NCBI RefSeq assembly: GCF_004349055.1
Contig: NZ_SMKX01000007.1
Location: 57,251 to 121,250, forward strand
Direction: 5' to 3'
Source: Kribbella antibiotica
GTDB taxonomy: Bacteria > Actinomycetota > Actinomycetes > Propionibacteriales > Kribbellaceae
DNA: 64,000 bases
The translations under genes and the position numbers were made by a program. This document shows positions 43,943-52,455 of this stretch, piece after piece (position 1 is the first letter of the stretch; each line of letters starts with the position of its first letter). The notes under the pieces were generated by a model. It searched no databases. It was given only the letters and a program-made list of their open reading frames with translations, and was not told the DNA's origin.

Positions 43943-45067
43943 ATGGGAGTTCCGCACGGTGTGTACCGGATCGGCGACAGCGGTGAGGCCGTGGCCGAGA
44001 TCATCGGCAAGCTGCAACGACTGGGCTTGCTGACCGGCGGTCATGACGTCTACGACGAAGCGACCGCGCACGCCGTCCGGGGCTTCCAGCAGCAACGCGG
44101 CCTGATGATCGACGGGATCGTCGGCCCGCAGACCTACCGTGCGATCGACGACGCCCGTTGGCGGCTGGGTGACCGGCTGCTGACGTTCGTCGTCTCGCAC
44201 GCTCAGACCGGGGACGACGTCCAGGCCCTGCAGGCCAAACTGCAGGAGCTCGGCTTCGCCGTCGCCCGGATCGACGGCATCTTCGGACCGGACACCCAGC
44301 GCGCGGTGACCGAGTTCCAGCGCAACATGGGCCTGCCCGCCGACGGGACCTGTGGCCCCTCGACCTTCAAGGCCTTGCAGCGGATCAAGCCGATGGCAAC
44401 CGGCGGCCGCCCGGACGCGCTGCGCGCCTCGGAGGCCGTTCGCGCCGCCGGCCCGCGACTCTCCGGCAAGACCGTGGTCATCGACCCGGGCCACGGCGGT
44501 TTCGACTACGGCTGGGAAGGCTTCGGCCTGCGCGAGTCCGACGTCGCCTACGACCTGGCCGCGCGAATCGAGGGTCGGCTGGGAGCAACCGGCGTACGGG
44601 CGTATCTGTCCCGCGGCCGCGACCAAGGCCCCGACGAGCTGGCCCGCGCCGCCTTCGCCAACGAGACCGACGCCAACCTCTGCGTCTCCCTCCACACCGA
44701 CGGCTCCGCGAACCCCGACGCCCAAGGCGTCGCCACCTACTTCTACGGCAACGACCTGCACGGCGCCTCCTCGAGCGTCGGCGAGCAGTTCGCCGGCCTC
44801 GTCCAGCGCGAGATCGTCGCCCGCACCGACCTCCTGAACTGCCGCACCCACGCCAAAACCTGGGACCTGCTGCGCCGCACCAAAATGCCCGCAGTCCGCC
44901 TCGAAATCGGCTACGTCACCAACCCCCACGACTCGGCCCGCCTCGCCGACGCCGCCTTCCGCGACGTCATCGCCGAAGCCATCGTCGTCGCCATCCAGCG
45001 CGTCTACCTCCCCCCGGAACAAGACGCCGCCACCGGCATGCTGAGGTTCGACGGCCTCACGGTCTAG
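43943..45067 (+). CDS. cwlM: CwlM-type peptidoglycan amidase-like regulator
   Basis: A 374-aa protein with two PG_binding_1 repeats (RIGDSGEAVAEIIGKLQRLG; ARIDGIFGPDTQRAVTEFQR) and an amidase_3 domain (VVIDPGHGGFDYGW, RESDVAYDLA, SLHTDGSAN, RLEIGYVTNP). No signal peptide is present, which matches mycobacterial CwlM: a cytoplasmic protein that stimulates MurA and binds MurJ rather than cutting the wall. His and Glu ligands of the amidase are still present. Its position after trxA is conserved. Confidence 0.9.
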   Translation: MGVPHGVYRIGDSGEAVAEIIGKLQRLGLLTGGHDVYDEATAHAVRGFQQQRGLMIDGIVGPQTYRAIDDARWRLGDRLLTFVVSHAQTGDDVQALQAKLQELGFAVARIDGIFGPDTQRAVTEFQRNMGLPADGTCGPSTFKALQRIKPMATGGRPDALRASEAVRAAGPRLSGKTVVIDPGHGGFDYGWEGFGLRESDVAYDLAARIEGRLGATGVRAYLSRGRDQGPDELARAAFANETDANLCVSLHTDGSANPDAQGVATYFYGNDLHGASSSVGEQFAGLVQREIVARTDLLNCRTHAKTWDLLRRTKMPAVRLEIGYVTNPHDSARLADAAFRDVIAEAIVVAIQRVYLPPEQDAATGMLRFDGLTV

Positions 45068-45076
45068 TACGCCGAA

Positions 45077-45355
45077 TCAGTGGATCCACACCGCTCCGTC
45101 GTAGTACTCGACGCACTCGCGGTGTATGTCGTCGCCGTCGTCGACCCAGGCGACGGCGACAGTGTCACCTTGGCAGGCAAGCATGCGGTCGAGTGATGCC
45201 CACAGTCCGCTCCACCCCGAGCAGGCAGGCCGGTGCAACGTCACCTGCCCACCGGACCACACCACTCCCTCGGCGACGGGTTGGTCGCCGTACCGCTGAA
45301 TCAGCCAGAAACGTCGCGGCAAGGTCCACTCGGGATCAACTCCCCCCGTACTCAC
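45077..45355 (-). CDS. Small hypothetical protein
   Basis: A 92-aa protein with no recognised domain. It is Trp-rich (WTLPRRFWLIQRYG; WSGLWASLD) with a strand-like C-terminus, VAVAWVDDGDDIHRECVEYY. GTG 45355 is chosen because it overlaps the stop of the upstream small gene (GTGA), although the frame is open further upstream. It lies convergent with cwlM, nine bases from its stop. The pair may belong with the neighbouring XRE/DUF6879 module, but that is only positional. Confidence 0.6.
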   Translation of the reverse strand: MSTGGVDPEWTLPRRFWLIQRYGDQPVAEGVVWSGGQVTLHRPACSGWSGLWASLDRMLACQGDTVAVAWVDDGDDIHRECVEYYDGAVWIH

Positions 45356-45582
45356 GGCGCCAACGTCCACAGTCGCTCGGCTGGCAGTTCCCTCGCGGGC
45401 ATCGCCCATTCAGAGGGCGGATCGATCGTGACCCGTAGTCCGGCGTACGTGCGACCTATTGCTGCGGCATACCGCTCCGCGACCACAGAGTCCGACGCCA
45501 GATAGGAGCCGACCATCGTGTCGGTGCCCAGCCCACCGCAGGCCAGGAGCCAGACCCTCACCCATCGCACCGCTGTCTCCAT
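45352..45582 (-). CDS. Small hypothetical protein
   Basis: A 76-aa protein without a recognised domain, starting METAVRWVRVWLLACGG and ending in a Pro/Leu-rich tail. ATG 45582 has GGAGG ten bases upstream; GTG codons at 45591 and 45585 are alternatives. It overlaps the next small gene by GTGA, so the two form an operon, divergent from the 68-aa/DUF6879/XRE genes. Base use is less GC-biased here than in the flanking conserved block. Confidence 0.5.
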   Translation of the reverse strand: METAVRWVRVWLLACGGLGTDTMVGSYLASDSVVAERYAAAIGRTYAGLRVTIDPPSEWAMPARELPAERLWTLAP

Positions 45583-45719
45583 CACCTGCACGCCTCCCGG
45601 TCTATGCGCTTCTTGAGTGCATATTGGAGATTGAAGGTAACCATATGCGCTTATGGATTGACTAGAGGCGCGACGAGTGCGAATACTTGAGGCCTCGGAC
45701 GACGAAGGGAAGCCGCCCC

Positions 45720-45926
45720 ATGGCTACACCGAAACTCAGGCTGCTCAGGCATGACTCACCCTCGGGGCCAACCTGCCCGGCTTTCTACGACGCCGGGGAG
45801 GGACAGTTGGCTGTTGTCGGGAAGATCATCACCGACCCGGCTGTGCTCGCACAGATGGGAATTGCCGACGACGAGATGGCCGTGATGATCCCCGAAAGTC
45901 TGGCGCCGGAGGTCAAGAATGCTTGA
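45720..45926 (+). CDS. Small acidic protein of the DUF6879/XRE module
   Basis: A 68-aa protein (MATPKLRLLRHDSPSGPTCP, then an acidic strand-rich part with VGKIITDPAVLAQMGIADDE). Small proteins with this GPTCP...V.DP.V...G.PD.E layout commonly precede DUF6879 genes in actinomycetes, in place of DUF397. AAGGGAAG lies before ATG 45720. It overlaps the DUF6879 start by eight bases. No biochemical role is known. Confidence 0.75.
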   Translation: MATPKLRLLRHDSPSGPTCPAFYDAGEGQLAVVGKIITDPAVLAQMGIADDEMAVMIPESLAPEVKNA

Positions 45927-46473
45927 CCTGGCTCAGGTCGGCGACTACTTCGACACCTACTTCACCCGGTCGGCGTTCCGGCTCGAGGCACTCGATGTGT
46001 ACGACGTCGAGACGGACGGCGAGGACTTTGCGCGCTATCTCAGTGGCGAAGGCGAGCCCAACGCCGACTACAAGTCGGGTTGGCTGCAGCAGCTTCGGGA
46101 TGACACCGCGGCGGGGAAGCAGTGGTCCCGGGTGCACGTCCTGTCCACCCCACTCAATGGCTACCTGCGATACGAGTGCGAGTGGGGCTACGCGTACAAC
46201 ATCTCCGCCGGAGAACAGGTCGGCATCATCGATCTCTCGGAGCAGGATCTGCCGGCCGGCCTCATCCTCGACGAGTTCTGGCTGTTCGATGACGAGCACC
46301 TCCTGCTCATGCACTACGACGACGCTGGGCACTTCATCGGCGGCGAGCCTCTGCCTGCCGACGACCTGCCGCGCTACCTTGCTGCGATGAAGGCGGCGAC
46401 CGACGCGGCAGTGCCGTTCACGGACTGGTGGGCCCGGCATCCCGAAGAGCACCGAGCCAACCGGGCCGTCTGA
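45919..46473 (+). CDS. DUF6879 family protein
   Basis: A 184-aa member of DUF6879. Recognisable are the start DYFDTYFTRSAFRLEALDVYDV, WSRVHVLSTPLNGYLRYECEWGY, and LPAGLILDEFWLFDDEHLLLMHYDD. These proteins sit with XRE/DUF5753 regulators and small acidic proteins in Streptomyces and relatives; the trio resembles WhiJ-type loci linked to development, though the molecular role is not established. It overlaps the 68-aa gene and is four bases from the XRE gene. Confidence 0.85.
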   Translation: MLDLAQVGDYFDTYFTRSAFRLEALDVYDVETDGEDFARYLSGEGEPNADYKSGWLQQLRDDTAAGKQWSRVHVLSTPLNGYLRYECEWGYAYNISAGEQVGIIDLSEQDLPAGLILDEFWLFDDEHLLLMHYDDAGHFIGGEPLPADDLPRYLAAMKAATDAAVPFTDWWARHPEEHRANRAV

Positions 46474-46476
46474 ACT

Positions 46477-47328
46477 GTGGATTCTCCCCGCGCCGCCCAC
46501 GCGACACTCTCCGCCACGTTGCGACAGCTCCGGCTGGATGCCGGACTGTCGCAGATCGAGGCTGCTGCCGCGACCGGGCTGACGCAGGCAAAGATCTCTC
46601 GCCTGGAGAATGGGCGCTACACACCACAGCCCGAAGACGTGAAGCAGCTGGCCCGGGCCTACCAAGCATCCCCACAGGTCCGTCAGGAACTCGAGCAGAC
46701 TGCGAGTGACCTCAGCGAGAGTCGGGTCTATTCACGCATCGTGCTCCAGCGCGGAGCATGGCGAATGCAACAGCAGGCCGGACGCATCGAGAAGGCGTCG
46801 GCACGGGTCCGCGCATTCCATCCGACCCTCGTCCCGGGACTGTTGCAAACGCCGGCGTACGCGCGAGCCATGTTCGCCTCCGTCGGCGTTGCCGGTGAAG
46901 AGCTGGAGCGGACTGTGCAGGCACGGATCGACCGACAGGCCCTCCTCGGCGCCGACCATGACTTCACCCTGCTACTCACCGAGGGCGCATTGCGGTGGCA
47001 GGTCACCAGCCCCAGCCTGATGGTGGAACAGATCGAGCACATCAGCCGGTCTACGCAACTGTCGAACGTGCGCGTCGGCCTCATCCCGTTCAGCCGGCCG
47101 ACCGGGATCTTCGTGCAGGAAGGCTTCGACCTGTACGACGCCCAGGCCGTCATCATCGGTACCACTACTGCCACCGCGACGATCACCGACGATGCCGACG
47201 TGGCGGTCTACGACCAACTGTTCTCGGAACTCGAATCGCTGGCCGTTTACGACTATGCCGCCCGTCGTGAGCTCGACCGGATCGCTGAGGACTACCGGCT
47301 TCTACCCAACGAGCCGGTACGTCGGTAG
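46477..47328 (+). CDS. XRE-family regulator with DUF5753 (Scr1/WhiJ-like)
   Basis: A 283-aa protein: an N-terminal Cro/CI HTH (LRLDAGLSQIEAAAATGLTQ, then AKISRLENG) and a C-terminal DUF5753 domain (FHPTLVPGLLQTPAYARAMF, near residue 110; IGLIPF-like VGLIPFSRPTG). Proteins of this family are held by a small partner protein and control development or antibiotic genes in streptomycetes. GTG 46477 starts three bases after the DUF6879 stop, so all three plus-strand genes are one operon. Confidence 0.88.
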   Translation: MDSPRAAHATLSATLRQLRLDAGLSQIEAAAATGLTQAKISRLENGRYTPQPEDVKQLARAYQASPQVRQELEQTASDLSESRVYSRIVLQRGAWRMQQQAGRIEKASARVRAFHPTLVPGLLQTPAYARAMFASVGVAGEELERTVQARIDRQALLGADHDFTLLLTEGALRWQVTSPSLMVEQIEHISRSTQLSNVRVGLIPFSRPTGIFVQEGFDLYDAQAVIIGTTTATATITDDADVAVYDQLFSELESLAVYDYAARRELDRIAEDYRLLPNEPVRR

Positions 47329-47361
47329 GAAGATTGCTCGGGCCGCGCTAGCGCCCGAAGT

Positions 47362-47390
47362 CGTGGAGGCGTGAATTTGTTCCCTCCACG
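47362..47390 (+). terminator. Terminator-like hairpin after the XRE gene
   Basis: CGTGGAGG (47362-47369) pairs with CCTCCACG (47383-47390), an 8-bp stem with a 13-nt loop, 34 bases after the regulator stop. No U-tract follows. Confidence 0.5.
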
Positions 47391-47487
47391 TAGCGTCCGA
47401 CTGATCGGAGAGCCCGTCTCCGGGTCTTCGGACGTTGTCGCGTTCCGTTGCGCGGGAACGGGCGAGTGCCCGTGAGGCTGCGGCCGG

Positions 47488-47540
47488 CCCAAACCGGTTT
47501 GGGGAGTTCTACCTGTCGATCCCGGTCTGTTTTGCTCCCC
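47488..47540. repeat. Palindrome plus 40-base GGGGAG...CTCCCC element, copy 2
   Basis: CCCAAACCGGTTTGGG, a perfect 16-bp palindrome, runs into a 40-base block (47501-47540) that matches 26382-26421 at 32 of 40 positions. The same palindrome-plus-block layout is found at 55634-55688. Confidence 0.55.
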
Positions 47541-47651
47541 GGTCTAGCCGAGCAGCGGGCGCCTGAGCGCCGAGCGCTGCCGTGGACGGGAGGTGGTCAA
47601 TCTGTCACGGCGCCATTACTGTGTGCGTGACATTCTGACCTGGGGGTTGCC

Positions 47652-48596
47652 ATGCTTCGCCTGCTCGGCAGTATTTGTGTTGTCGCCACGCTTCTGACTT
47701 CGGCGCCGACTGCGGAGGCGGCCGAGGCTGGGCGGTTGGTGGCTGTTACGGATCAGAGCTATGACTCGCCGTCGGCGGCTCGGATTCGGTTGCTGGATCC
47801 TGCGGTGGCCAACTGGGGTACGGCGGCGGCGCTGAAGTGGACGTGGTCGCCGACTAGCGCCAATGGGTTCTCTGGGTTGACTGGGGCTTGGGGGTTGCCG
47901 TCTGACGTGAAGTTGCGGATGAAGGGCGATGCGTACGTCGCCGTTGTCACGGACTCGCGGGGGCTTGCAGCGCTGATCGGGTATCCGAGTGGGCAGCGGC
48001 TGTGGGCCGTGAACGTTGGGTCGGCCAACAATCCGCACAGCGCCGAGCTGCTGCCGGACGGGAACGTCGCCGTGGCTGCCAGCAACGGCGGCTTCATCCG
48101 CGTGTACACCGCCTCGCAGGGATCGTCCTCCGGCAACTACGCCAGCTACGCGCTGCCTGATGCGCATGGCGTTCAGTGGGATCCGGTGCGGCAGGTGCTG
48201 TGGGTGCTCGGCGGGAGCAAGCTGGCCGCGCTGAAGATCACCGGTACGGCGGCCGCGCCCAAGCTGGAGGAAGTTTCGACCGTTCCCGGGCTGACCGGCG
48301 GTGGGCACGACCTGACACCGGTGCTGGAGGACCATGACCGGCTCTGGGTGTCGACCGGTTCGAAGGTGTACCAGGTGAGCAAGTCCGCGGCCGCGATCGT
48401 GGCGACCTTCGACCAGGATGCGATCAAGAGCGTCAGCAGCATGCCGAACGCGCAGCAGGTGCGGACCACCCCGAAGAGCGGGTGCCGGACCGGATGGTGC
48501 ACCGACACAGTCAACTTCGCCGTACCGGCTGCGTCGCGGACGATTCCTGGTGCGGAGATCTACAAAGCCCGGGTGTGGAGTTCGCGGTATGAGTAG
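47652..48596 (+). CDS. Secreted DUF6528-like beta-propeller protein
   Basis: A 314-aa secreted protein. Signal peptide LRLLGSICVVATLLTSAPTA is followed by repeated beta blades (RLVAVTDQSYD, NNPHSAELLPDGNVAVAAS, HGVQWDPVRQVLWVLGG, HDLTPVLEDHDRLWVSTG) that fit the DUF6528 propeller fold. The two Cys in SGCRTGWCTD may form a disulphide. A GGGGG tract lies just before ATG 47652. The ligand or substrate is unknown. Confidence 0.78.
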   Translation: MLRLLGSICVVATLLTSAPTAEAAEAGRLVAVTDQSYDSPSAARIRLLDPAVANWGTAAALKWTWSPTSANGFSGLTGAWGLPSDVKLRMKGDAYVAVVTDSRGLAALIGYPSGQRLWAVNVGSANNPHSAELLPDGNVAVAASNGGFIRVYTASQGSSSGNYASYALPDAHGVQWDPVRQVLWVLGGSKLAALKITGTAAAPKLEEVSTVPGLTGGGHDLTPVLEDHDRLWVSTGSKVYQVSKSAAAIVATFDQDAIKSVSSMPNAQQVRTTPKSGCRTGWCTDTVNFAVPAASRTIPGAEIYKARVWSSRYE

Positions 48597-48605
48597 ACTG
48601 CCTAC
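48593..48605. promoter_or_regulatory. GTAG-N5-CTAC, candidate PadR operator
   Basis: A short inverted repeat 15 bases upstream of the padR start, overlapping the end of the previous gene. PadR proteins bind related GTA...TAC-type palindromes, often in their own promoter. The arms are only four bases, so this is weak. Confidence 0.3.
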
Positions 48606-48619
48606 ATGAAGGGCACAGC

Positions 48620-48946
48620 ATGAAGGCAGACGTTCTGCGCGGGCACCTCGATCCGATGATCCTGGCGGTTGTCGAGACCGACCCGCTGCACGGCTACGCG
48701 ATCATGGAGGCGCTGCTCGAGCGGAGCGGCGGTGCCCTCGACCTGCCGACCGGCACGCTGTATCCGGCGCTGCGCCGGTTGGAGCGGGCCGGTTACCTGG
48801 CCAGCGAGTGGCAGACGGTCGGCGGGCGCAAGCGGCGCACGTACCAGCTGACTTCGTCCGGGCAGAAGATGCTTGCCTCCGGCAAGGAAGAGTGGCTGAG
48901 CTTCCGGACCGTGGTGGAAGGCGTCCTACGCCCGAACGAGGCGTAA
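48620..48946 (+). CDS. PadR-family transcriptional regulator
   Basis: A 108-aa winged-helix regulator. Family pattern: LRGHLDPMILAVVETDPLHGYAIMEAL, then LPTGTLYPALRRLERAGYLASEW and RRTYQLTSSGQKML. It lacks the long C-terminal helix domain of larger PadR proteins. PadR genes usually precede HAAS-domain membrane genes; here the HAAS gene is convergent, with a 21-bp tail overlap. AAGGG precedes the ATG. Confidence 0.88.
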   Translation: MKADVLRGHLDPMILAVVETDPLHGYAIMEALLERSGGALDLPTGTLYPALRRLERAGYLASEWQTVGGRKRRTYQLTSSGQKMLASGKEEWLSFRTVVEGVLRPNEA

Positions 48947-49588
48947 CGCCTGCAGCGCGACCAGCAACAGCGGCGCGACGACGAACGCGCTGACCGGGAT
49001 GACGTCGAGGTGTCCGGAGGTGCTGCTCGACTCGAGCGTCATCGACACTCCGCCGAGACTGACGATCACGGCACTCGCCAGCGCGAACACTGCGGTCACT
49101 CGGCTCCCGTGCTGCCGCACAACGGCGTACCGCTGACCGAAGTTGGTGGCCAGCACGGCGATCACCGCGCCGGCAATCGAAGCGCCGCCGATCCAGCGCA
49201 CCAACTGCTCAAGGAGAACGCTCAGCTCGCTGGGACCGTTGAGATCCTGGTTCCAGCCCCATACGCCGGGCTGCCAGATCAGCGGCTGCAGGATCATCAC
49301 GCCGAACAACAGCGCAGCCGTGTTGCGGCTCTGCGCGACCGACAGCTCTTCCCGGTACGCCGGGACCACGTCGGACAGTCGGCCGAAATCCGCGACAGCG
49401 GCGCGCTCGGCCGCCGTACGGGTGAGTCCGTCCGCCTCGAATGCCTCGGTCGCGTCGACCAGGTGATCGCGCGCCTCGGCCAGCAGGTCGGCCCGCTTCC
49501 GGCGCGGGCCGGGCAGGGCTTTCCGTAGACCCGCCAGATACTCGTCGACAGCCACGTCCTCATTGTCCGCGAACCGGGGTCCGATCAC
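48926..49588 (-). CDS. HAAS-domain membrane protein
   Basis: A 220-aa protein. The N-terminal HAAS domain (YLAGLRKALPGPRRKRADLLAEARDHL; RTAAERAAVADFG) precedes four hydrophobic segments. GTG 49588 is chosen because it overlaps the DUF2784 stop (GTGA); GTG 49555 is an alternative nearer the HAAS start. HAAS proteins are usual targets and partners of PadR regulators, and the convergent PadR gene is next door. It is the last gene of a three-gene minus-strand operon. Confidence 0.75.
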   Translation of the reverse strand: MIGPRFADNEDVAVDEYLAGLRKALPGPRRKRADLLAEARDHLVDATEAFEADGLTRTAAERAAVADFGRLSDVVPAYREELSVAQSRNTAALLFGVMILQPLIWQPGVWGWNQDLNGPSELSVLLEQLVRWIGGASIAGAVIAVLATNFGQRYAVVRQHGSRVTAVFALASAVIVSLGGVSMTLESSSTSGHLDVIPVSAFVVAPLLLVALQALRLVRA

Positions 49589-49971
49589 GTCGGGGATTTC
49601 ACTGACGCAACCCTCGATCGGCGACGGCTGCGCAGAACCAAGAATCCGACGTACGAGATGACGATGAGCGCGAAGCCGACCTTCTCGGCAGTCGGGGCGG
49701 CGCCCTCGGGCCAGATCGTGCCGTCGAGGTAGTGGCTGATGTAGCCCCGCGGATAGACGTCCTCGCCACCGCGGCGCAGGAAGTACTTCTCCGCGCCGGT
49801 CAGCGGGCAGTCGTAGTCGATGAGGACGATCGCGAGGCTCCAGACCACGACGGCGAGATGCGCCCAGACCACCTTCGGCCACCGCCAGGCGAGGAAACCG
49901 CCCACCACGAAGAACAGCAGGAACGCCGCGTGCAGCACGAACATCACGTCGGCCAGGAGCCGCCAACCCAT
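49585..49971 (-). CDS. DUF2784 membrane protein
   Basis: A 128-aa protein with three or four membrane helices (VMFVLHAAFLLFFVVGGFLAW; AHLAVVVWSLAIVLIDYDC; ALIVISYVGFLVL). The CPLTGAEKYF segment followed by HYLDGTIWP is the DUF2784 signature. Its function is unknown. It starts two bases after the upstream GNAT stop and couples to the HAAS gene. Confidence 0.85.
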   Translation of the reverse strand: MGWRLLADVMFVLHAAFLLFFVVGGFLAWRWPKVVWAHLAVVVWSLAIVLIDYDCPLTGAEKYFLRRGGEDVYPRGYISHYLDGTIWPEGAAPTAEKVGFALIVISYVGFLVLRSRRRSRVASVKSPT

Positions 49972-49972
49972 G

Positions 49973-50623
49973 TCAGTGCGTCCGGGCCGGCGGTGTCGAC
50001 TCGCGAACCGTCACCGGCGGCGTCTGCTCGGGCCGGATCGCGCCCATCACGCGCTCGACCGCCGCCTCCATCTCGCTGCGCCAGGTGATCGCCGAGCGGA
50101 GATCGAGGCGCAGCCTGGGGTGCCGCGGATGCTCGCGGACGACGCCGAAGCCGACCGCCGTCAGGAAGTCGGTCGGCCACACACAGCCCGGCCGATCCCA
50201 GCGAGAGTCACCGAACGCCTCGATGGCCCGGAAGCCACGCTTGAGCACGTCCTTCACCACCCCCTGCACGAGCACCTTGCCCAGGCCCATGCCGAGGTAG
50301 CGCGGCAGAATGCGACCAGTCGCCAGTACGACGGCATCCGCACTGACCGGCGCAGTCGGGAACGCCTGGGTCCGCGGCAGGTAAACGGCCGGCGCGTAGA
50401 CCGCATAACCGGCCAGCTCGTCGTCGACGAACAGCACCACCCCGGCCGGTCCCCAGTCGAGCAGGATCTGGGACAGCCACGCTTCTTTCTCCAGCGCGGT
50501 ATCGCCGTTGCGGCCGGCCTGGCGGGCGGCGACCGGGTCGAGCTCCCAGAACACGCAGTCACGGCATGGAGCTGGTATCTCGCCGAGCGTGGCGAGTGTC
50601 AGCGGTTCCAGCCGGCGGACCAT
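49973..50623 (-). CDS. GNAT-fold protein, Rv3916c-like
   Basis: A 216-aa acetyltransferase-like protein. The N-terminus has two cysteines in PCRDCVFWELDP, and the GNAT acetyl-CoA region is seen as LPRYLGMGLGKVLVQGVVKDVLKRGFRAIEAFG. A homologue (Rv3916c) sits between cwlM and parB in mycobacteria, so its location here is conserved. ATG 50623 is chosen by the family start (VRRLEPLTL); no strong Shine-Dalgarno is visible. The acceptor is unknown. Confidence 0.8.
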   Translation of the reverse strand: MVRRLEPLTLATLGEIPAPCRDCVFWELDPVAARQAGRNGDTALEKEAWLSQILLDWGPAGVVLFVDDELAGYAVYAPAVYLPRTQAFPTAPVSADAVVLATGRILPRYLGMGLGKVLVQGVVKDVLKRGFRAIEAFGDSRWDRPGCVWPTDFLTAVGFGVVREHPRHPRLRLDLRSAITWRSEMEAAVERVMGAIRPEQTPPVTVRESTPPARTH

Positions 50624-50687
50624 CAGCCAGCCGTTCCAATGGGCGGATAACCGACTGTTAGCTCGGTCACTTTGCGTCCCCGTCGAC

Positions 50688-50876
50688 TTATCGAGTCGCC
50701 GGCGCCGGCGCGGGGGCCGGTGGCCGCACATCCGGAGTCTCGGCCGCCCGCGGAGCGACGTACCGTTGCTGCACCTTCGCGGCCGGTTGCCGCCGGAACA
50801 GCTCTCCGGCGAAGCCCGCCAGCACTCCCAGCAATAATCCACCGGCTGCGACGCCGACCGTCTTGCCCACGCTCAT
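50688..50876 (-). CDS. Small single-pass membrane protein
   Basis: A 62-aa protein: SVGKTVGVAAGGLLLGVLAG forms one membrane helix, followed by a basic segment and a Pro/Ala-rich tail. GGAAGG lies before the ATG. It is too short for domain assignment. Coding character is fair but not certain. It lies between the GNAT gene and the divergent aminotransferase. Confidence 0.5.
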   Translation of the reverse strand: MSVGKTVGVAAGGLLLGVLAGFAGELFRRQPAAKVQQRYVAPRAAETPDVRPPAPAPAPATR

Positions 50877-51012
50877 ACCCGTCTGCCTTCCGCCGTCCTG
50901 CCCCTATAAGGCATGGTAGTGAGAGGTCGCGCCGTTCCACACCCCAGGCGCGAATGGGCTATCGGGGTTAGCCTGGTGACCTTCCCCTCGTAGACCTTTG
51001 TGGAGTGGCTCC

Positions 51013-52323
51013 GTGAGCGCTGACGTGCCCGATGTCCGGCAAACCCGTCTCGACAACTATGTCGACCGGTATGCAGCACGGACCAAGGGCATGACCGCAT
51101 CGGAGATCCGCGCACTGTTCTCGGTCGCCAGCCGGCCCGAGGTGGTCTCACTCGCCGGTGGGATGCCGAACATTGCCGGCCTGCCGCTCGACGTCGTCGG
51201 CAGCGCCGTTCGCGACCTGGTCATCGACCACGGCGCGGTAGCGATGCAGTACGGCTCCGGTCAGGGCGATCCTGGTCTGCGGGACCAGATCTGCGACGTG
51301 ATGCGGCTCGAGGGCATCGAGGCGCACCCTGACGACATCTGTGTCACGGTCGGCAGCCAGCAGGCCGTTGACCTGGTGACGCGCGTGTTCTGCGATCCGG
51401 GCGACGTGGTCATCGTCGAAGCGCCGTCGTACGTGGGTGCGCTGGGCGTGTTCCGCGCGTACCAGTGCGAGGTCGTCCACGTCGAGATGGACGACAACGG
51501 CGTCGTGCCGGAGGCACTGGAGCAGGCGATCGCGACGGTCCGCGCGGCCGGCAAGAAGATCAAGTTCTTCTACACGATTCCGAACTTCCACAACCCGGCC
51601 GGGGTTTCGCTGTCCGACGAGCGCCGCAAGCGGGTGCTGGAGATCTGCCAGTCCGCGAACCTGCTGATCCTCGAGGACAACCCGTACGGCCTGCTCGGCT
51701 TCGACGGTGAGCCGCAGCGCGCGCTGCGCGCCGAGGACCGCGAGGGTGTCATCTACCTTGGCTCGTTCTCCAAGACCTTCGCGCCGGGTTTCCGGGTCGG
51801 GTGGGTGGTTGCACCCCATGCGGTGCGGGAGAAGCTCGTGCTGGCTCAGGAGTCGGCGACGTTGTGTCCGCCGGTGTTCAGTCAACTGGCCATCTCGTCG
51901 TACTTGACCAGGCATGACTGGCTCGGTCAGGTGAAGCAGTTCCGCGAGATGTACCGCGAACGCCGGGACGCGATGCTCGCCGCGCTGACCGAGAAGATGC
52001 CTGCAGCAACGACCTGGACGAAGCCCGGTGGTGGCTTCTACGTCTGGCTGACACTGCCGGAAGGCCTTGATGCCAAGGCGATGCTGCCGCGCGCGGTGAC
52101 GGCACGCGTCGCCTACGTCCCCGGTACGGCGTTCTTCGCGGACGGCTTCGGTTCGCAGTGCATGCGCTTGTCGTACTGTCACCCGACGCCGGAGCGGATC
52201 ACCGAAGGTGTCTCGCGACTGGCCGCGGTGATCAACGAGGAGCTGGAGCTGCGGCACACGTTCGGGCCGCTGAGGCCGGGCGCGAGCCACGGTTACGAAG
52301 CGCCGGGTCCGGAATTGAGTTAG
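51013..52323 (+). CDS. PLP-dependent class I/II aminotransferase (LysN/2-aminoadipate type)
   Basis: A 436-aa fold-type I aminotransferase. The signature SLAGGMPNIAGLP is followed by MQYGSGQGDPGLRD, PNFHNPAGVSLSDERR (Asn and substrate loop), ILEDNPYGLLGF, and the PLP lysine in YLGSFSKTFAPGFRVGW. It resembles MocR-type enzyme domains and LysN without an HTH. GTG 51013 has TGGAGTG upstream. The amino donor is not clear; position beside cell-wall genes is conserved in some actinomycetes. Confidence 0.88.
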   Translation: MSADVPDVRQTRLDNYVDRYAARTKGMTASEIRALFSVASRPEVVSLAGGMPNIAGLPLDVVGSAVRDLVIDHGAVAMQYGSGQGDPGLRDQICDVMRLEGIEAHPDDICVTVGSQQAVDLVTRVFCDPGDVVIVEAPSYVGALGVFRAYQCEVVHVEMDDNGVVPEALEQAIATVRAAGKKIKFFYTIPNFHNPAGVSLSDERRKRVLEICQSANLLILEDNPYGLLGFDGEPQRALRAEDREGVIYLGSFSKTFAPGFRVGWVVAPHAVREKLVLAQESATLCPPVFSQLAISSYLTRHDWLGQVKQFREMYRERRDAMLAALTEKMPAATTWTKPGGGFYVWLTLPEGLDAKAMLPRAVTARVAYVPGTAFFADGFGSQCMRLSYCHPTPERITEGVSRLAAVINEELELRHTFGPLRPGASHGYEAPGPELS

Positions 52324-52349
52324 CCCTTCTGGGCAAAGGTTCCGCCAGG

Positions 52350-52371
52350 GATCTCCAGGCGACGGGAGATC
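52350..52371 (+). terminator. Weak hairpin after the aminotransferase gene
   Basis: GATCTCC (52350-52356) pairs with GGAGATC (52365-52371) around an 8-nt loop, 26 bases after the stop, followed by GTTGATT. It is a plausible but weak terminator. Confidence 0.35.
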
Positions 52372-52455
52372 GTTGATTCGCTAGCGGTACCGTCTCAGTG
52401 GGCCTCGGGACCGGCGCCCGCCGGATGTCGCCTTCGAGTGATCGGGAAATGTGTG

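Larger units (their letters stand above)
47329..47651. other. 323-bp spacer between XRE and propeller genes
   Basis: No supported gene. It holds a terminator-like hairpin (47362-47390), a perfect palindrome CCCAAACCGGTTTGGG followed by a 40-base repeat element (47501-47540), and the promoter region of the next gene. Confidence 0.6.
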
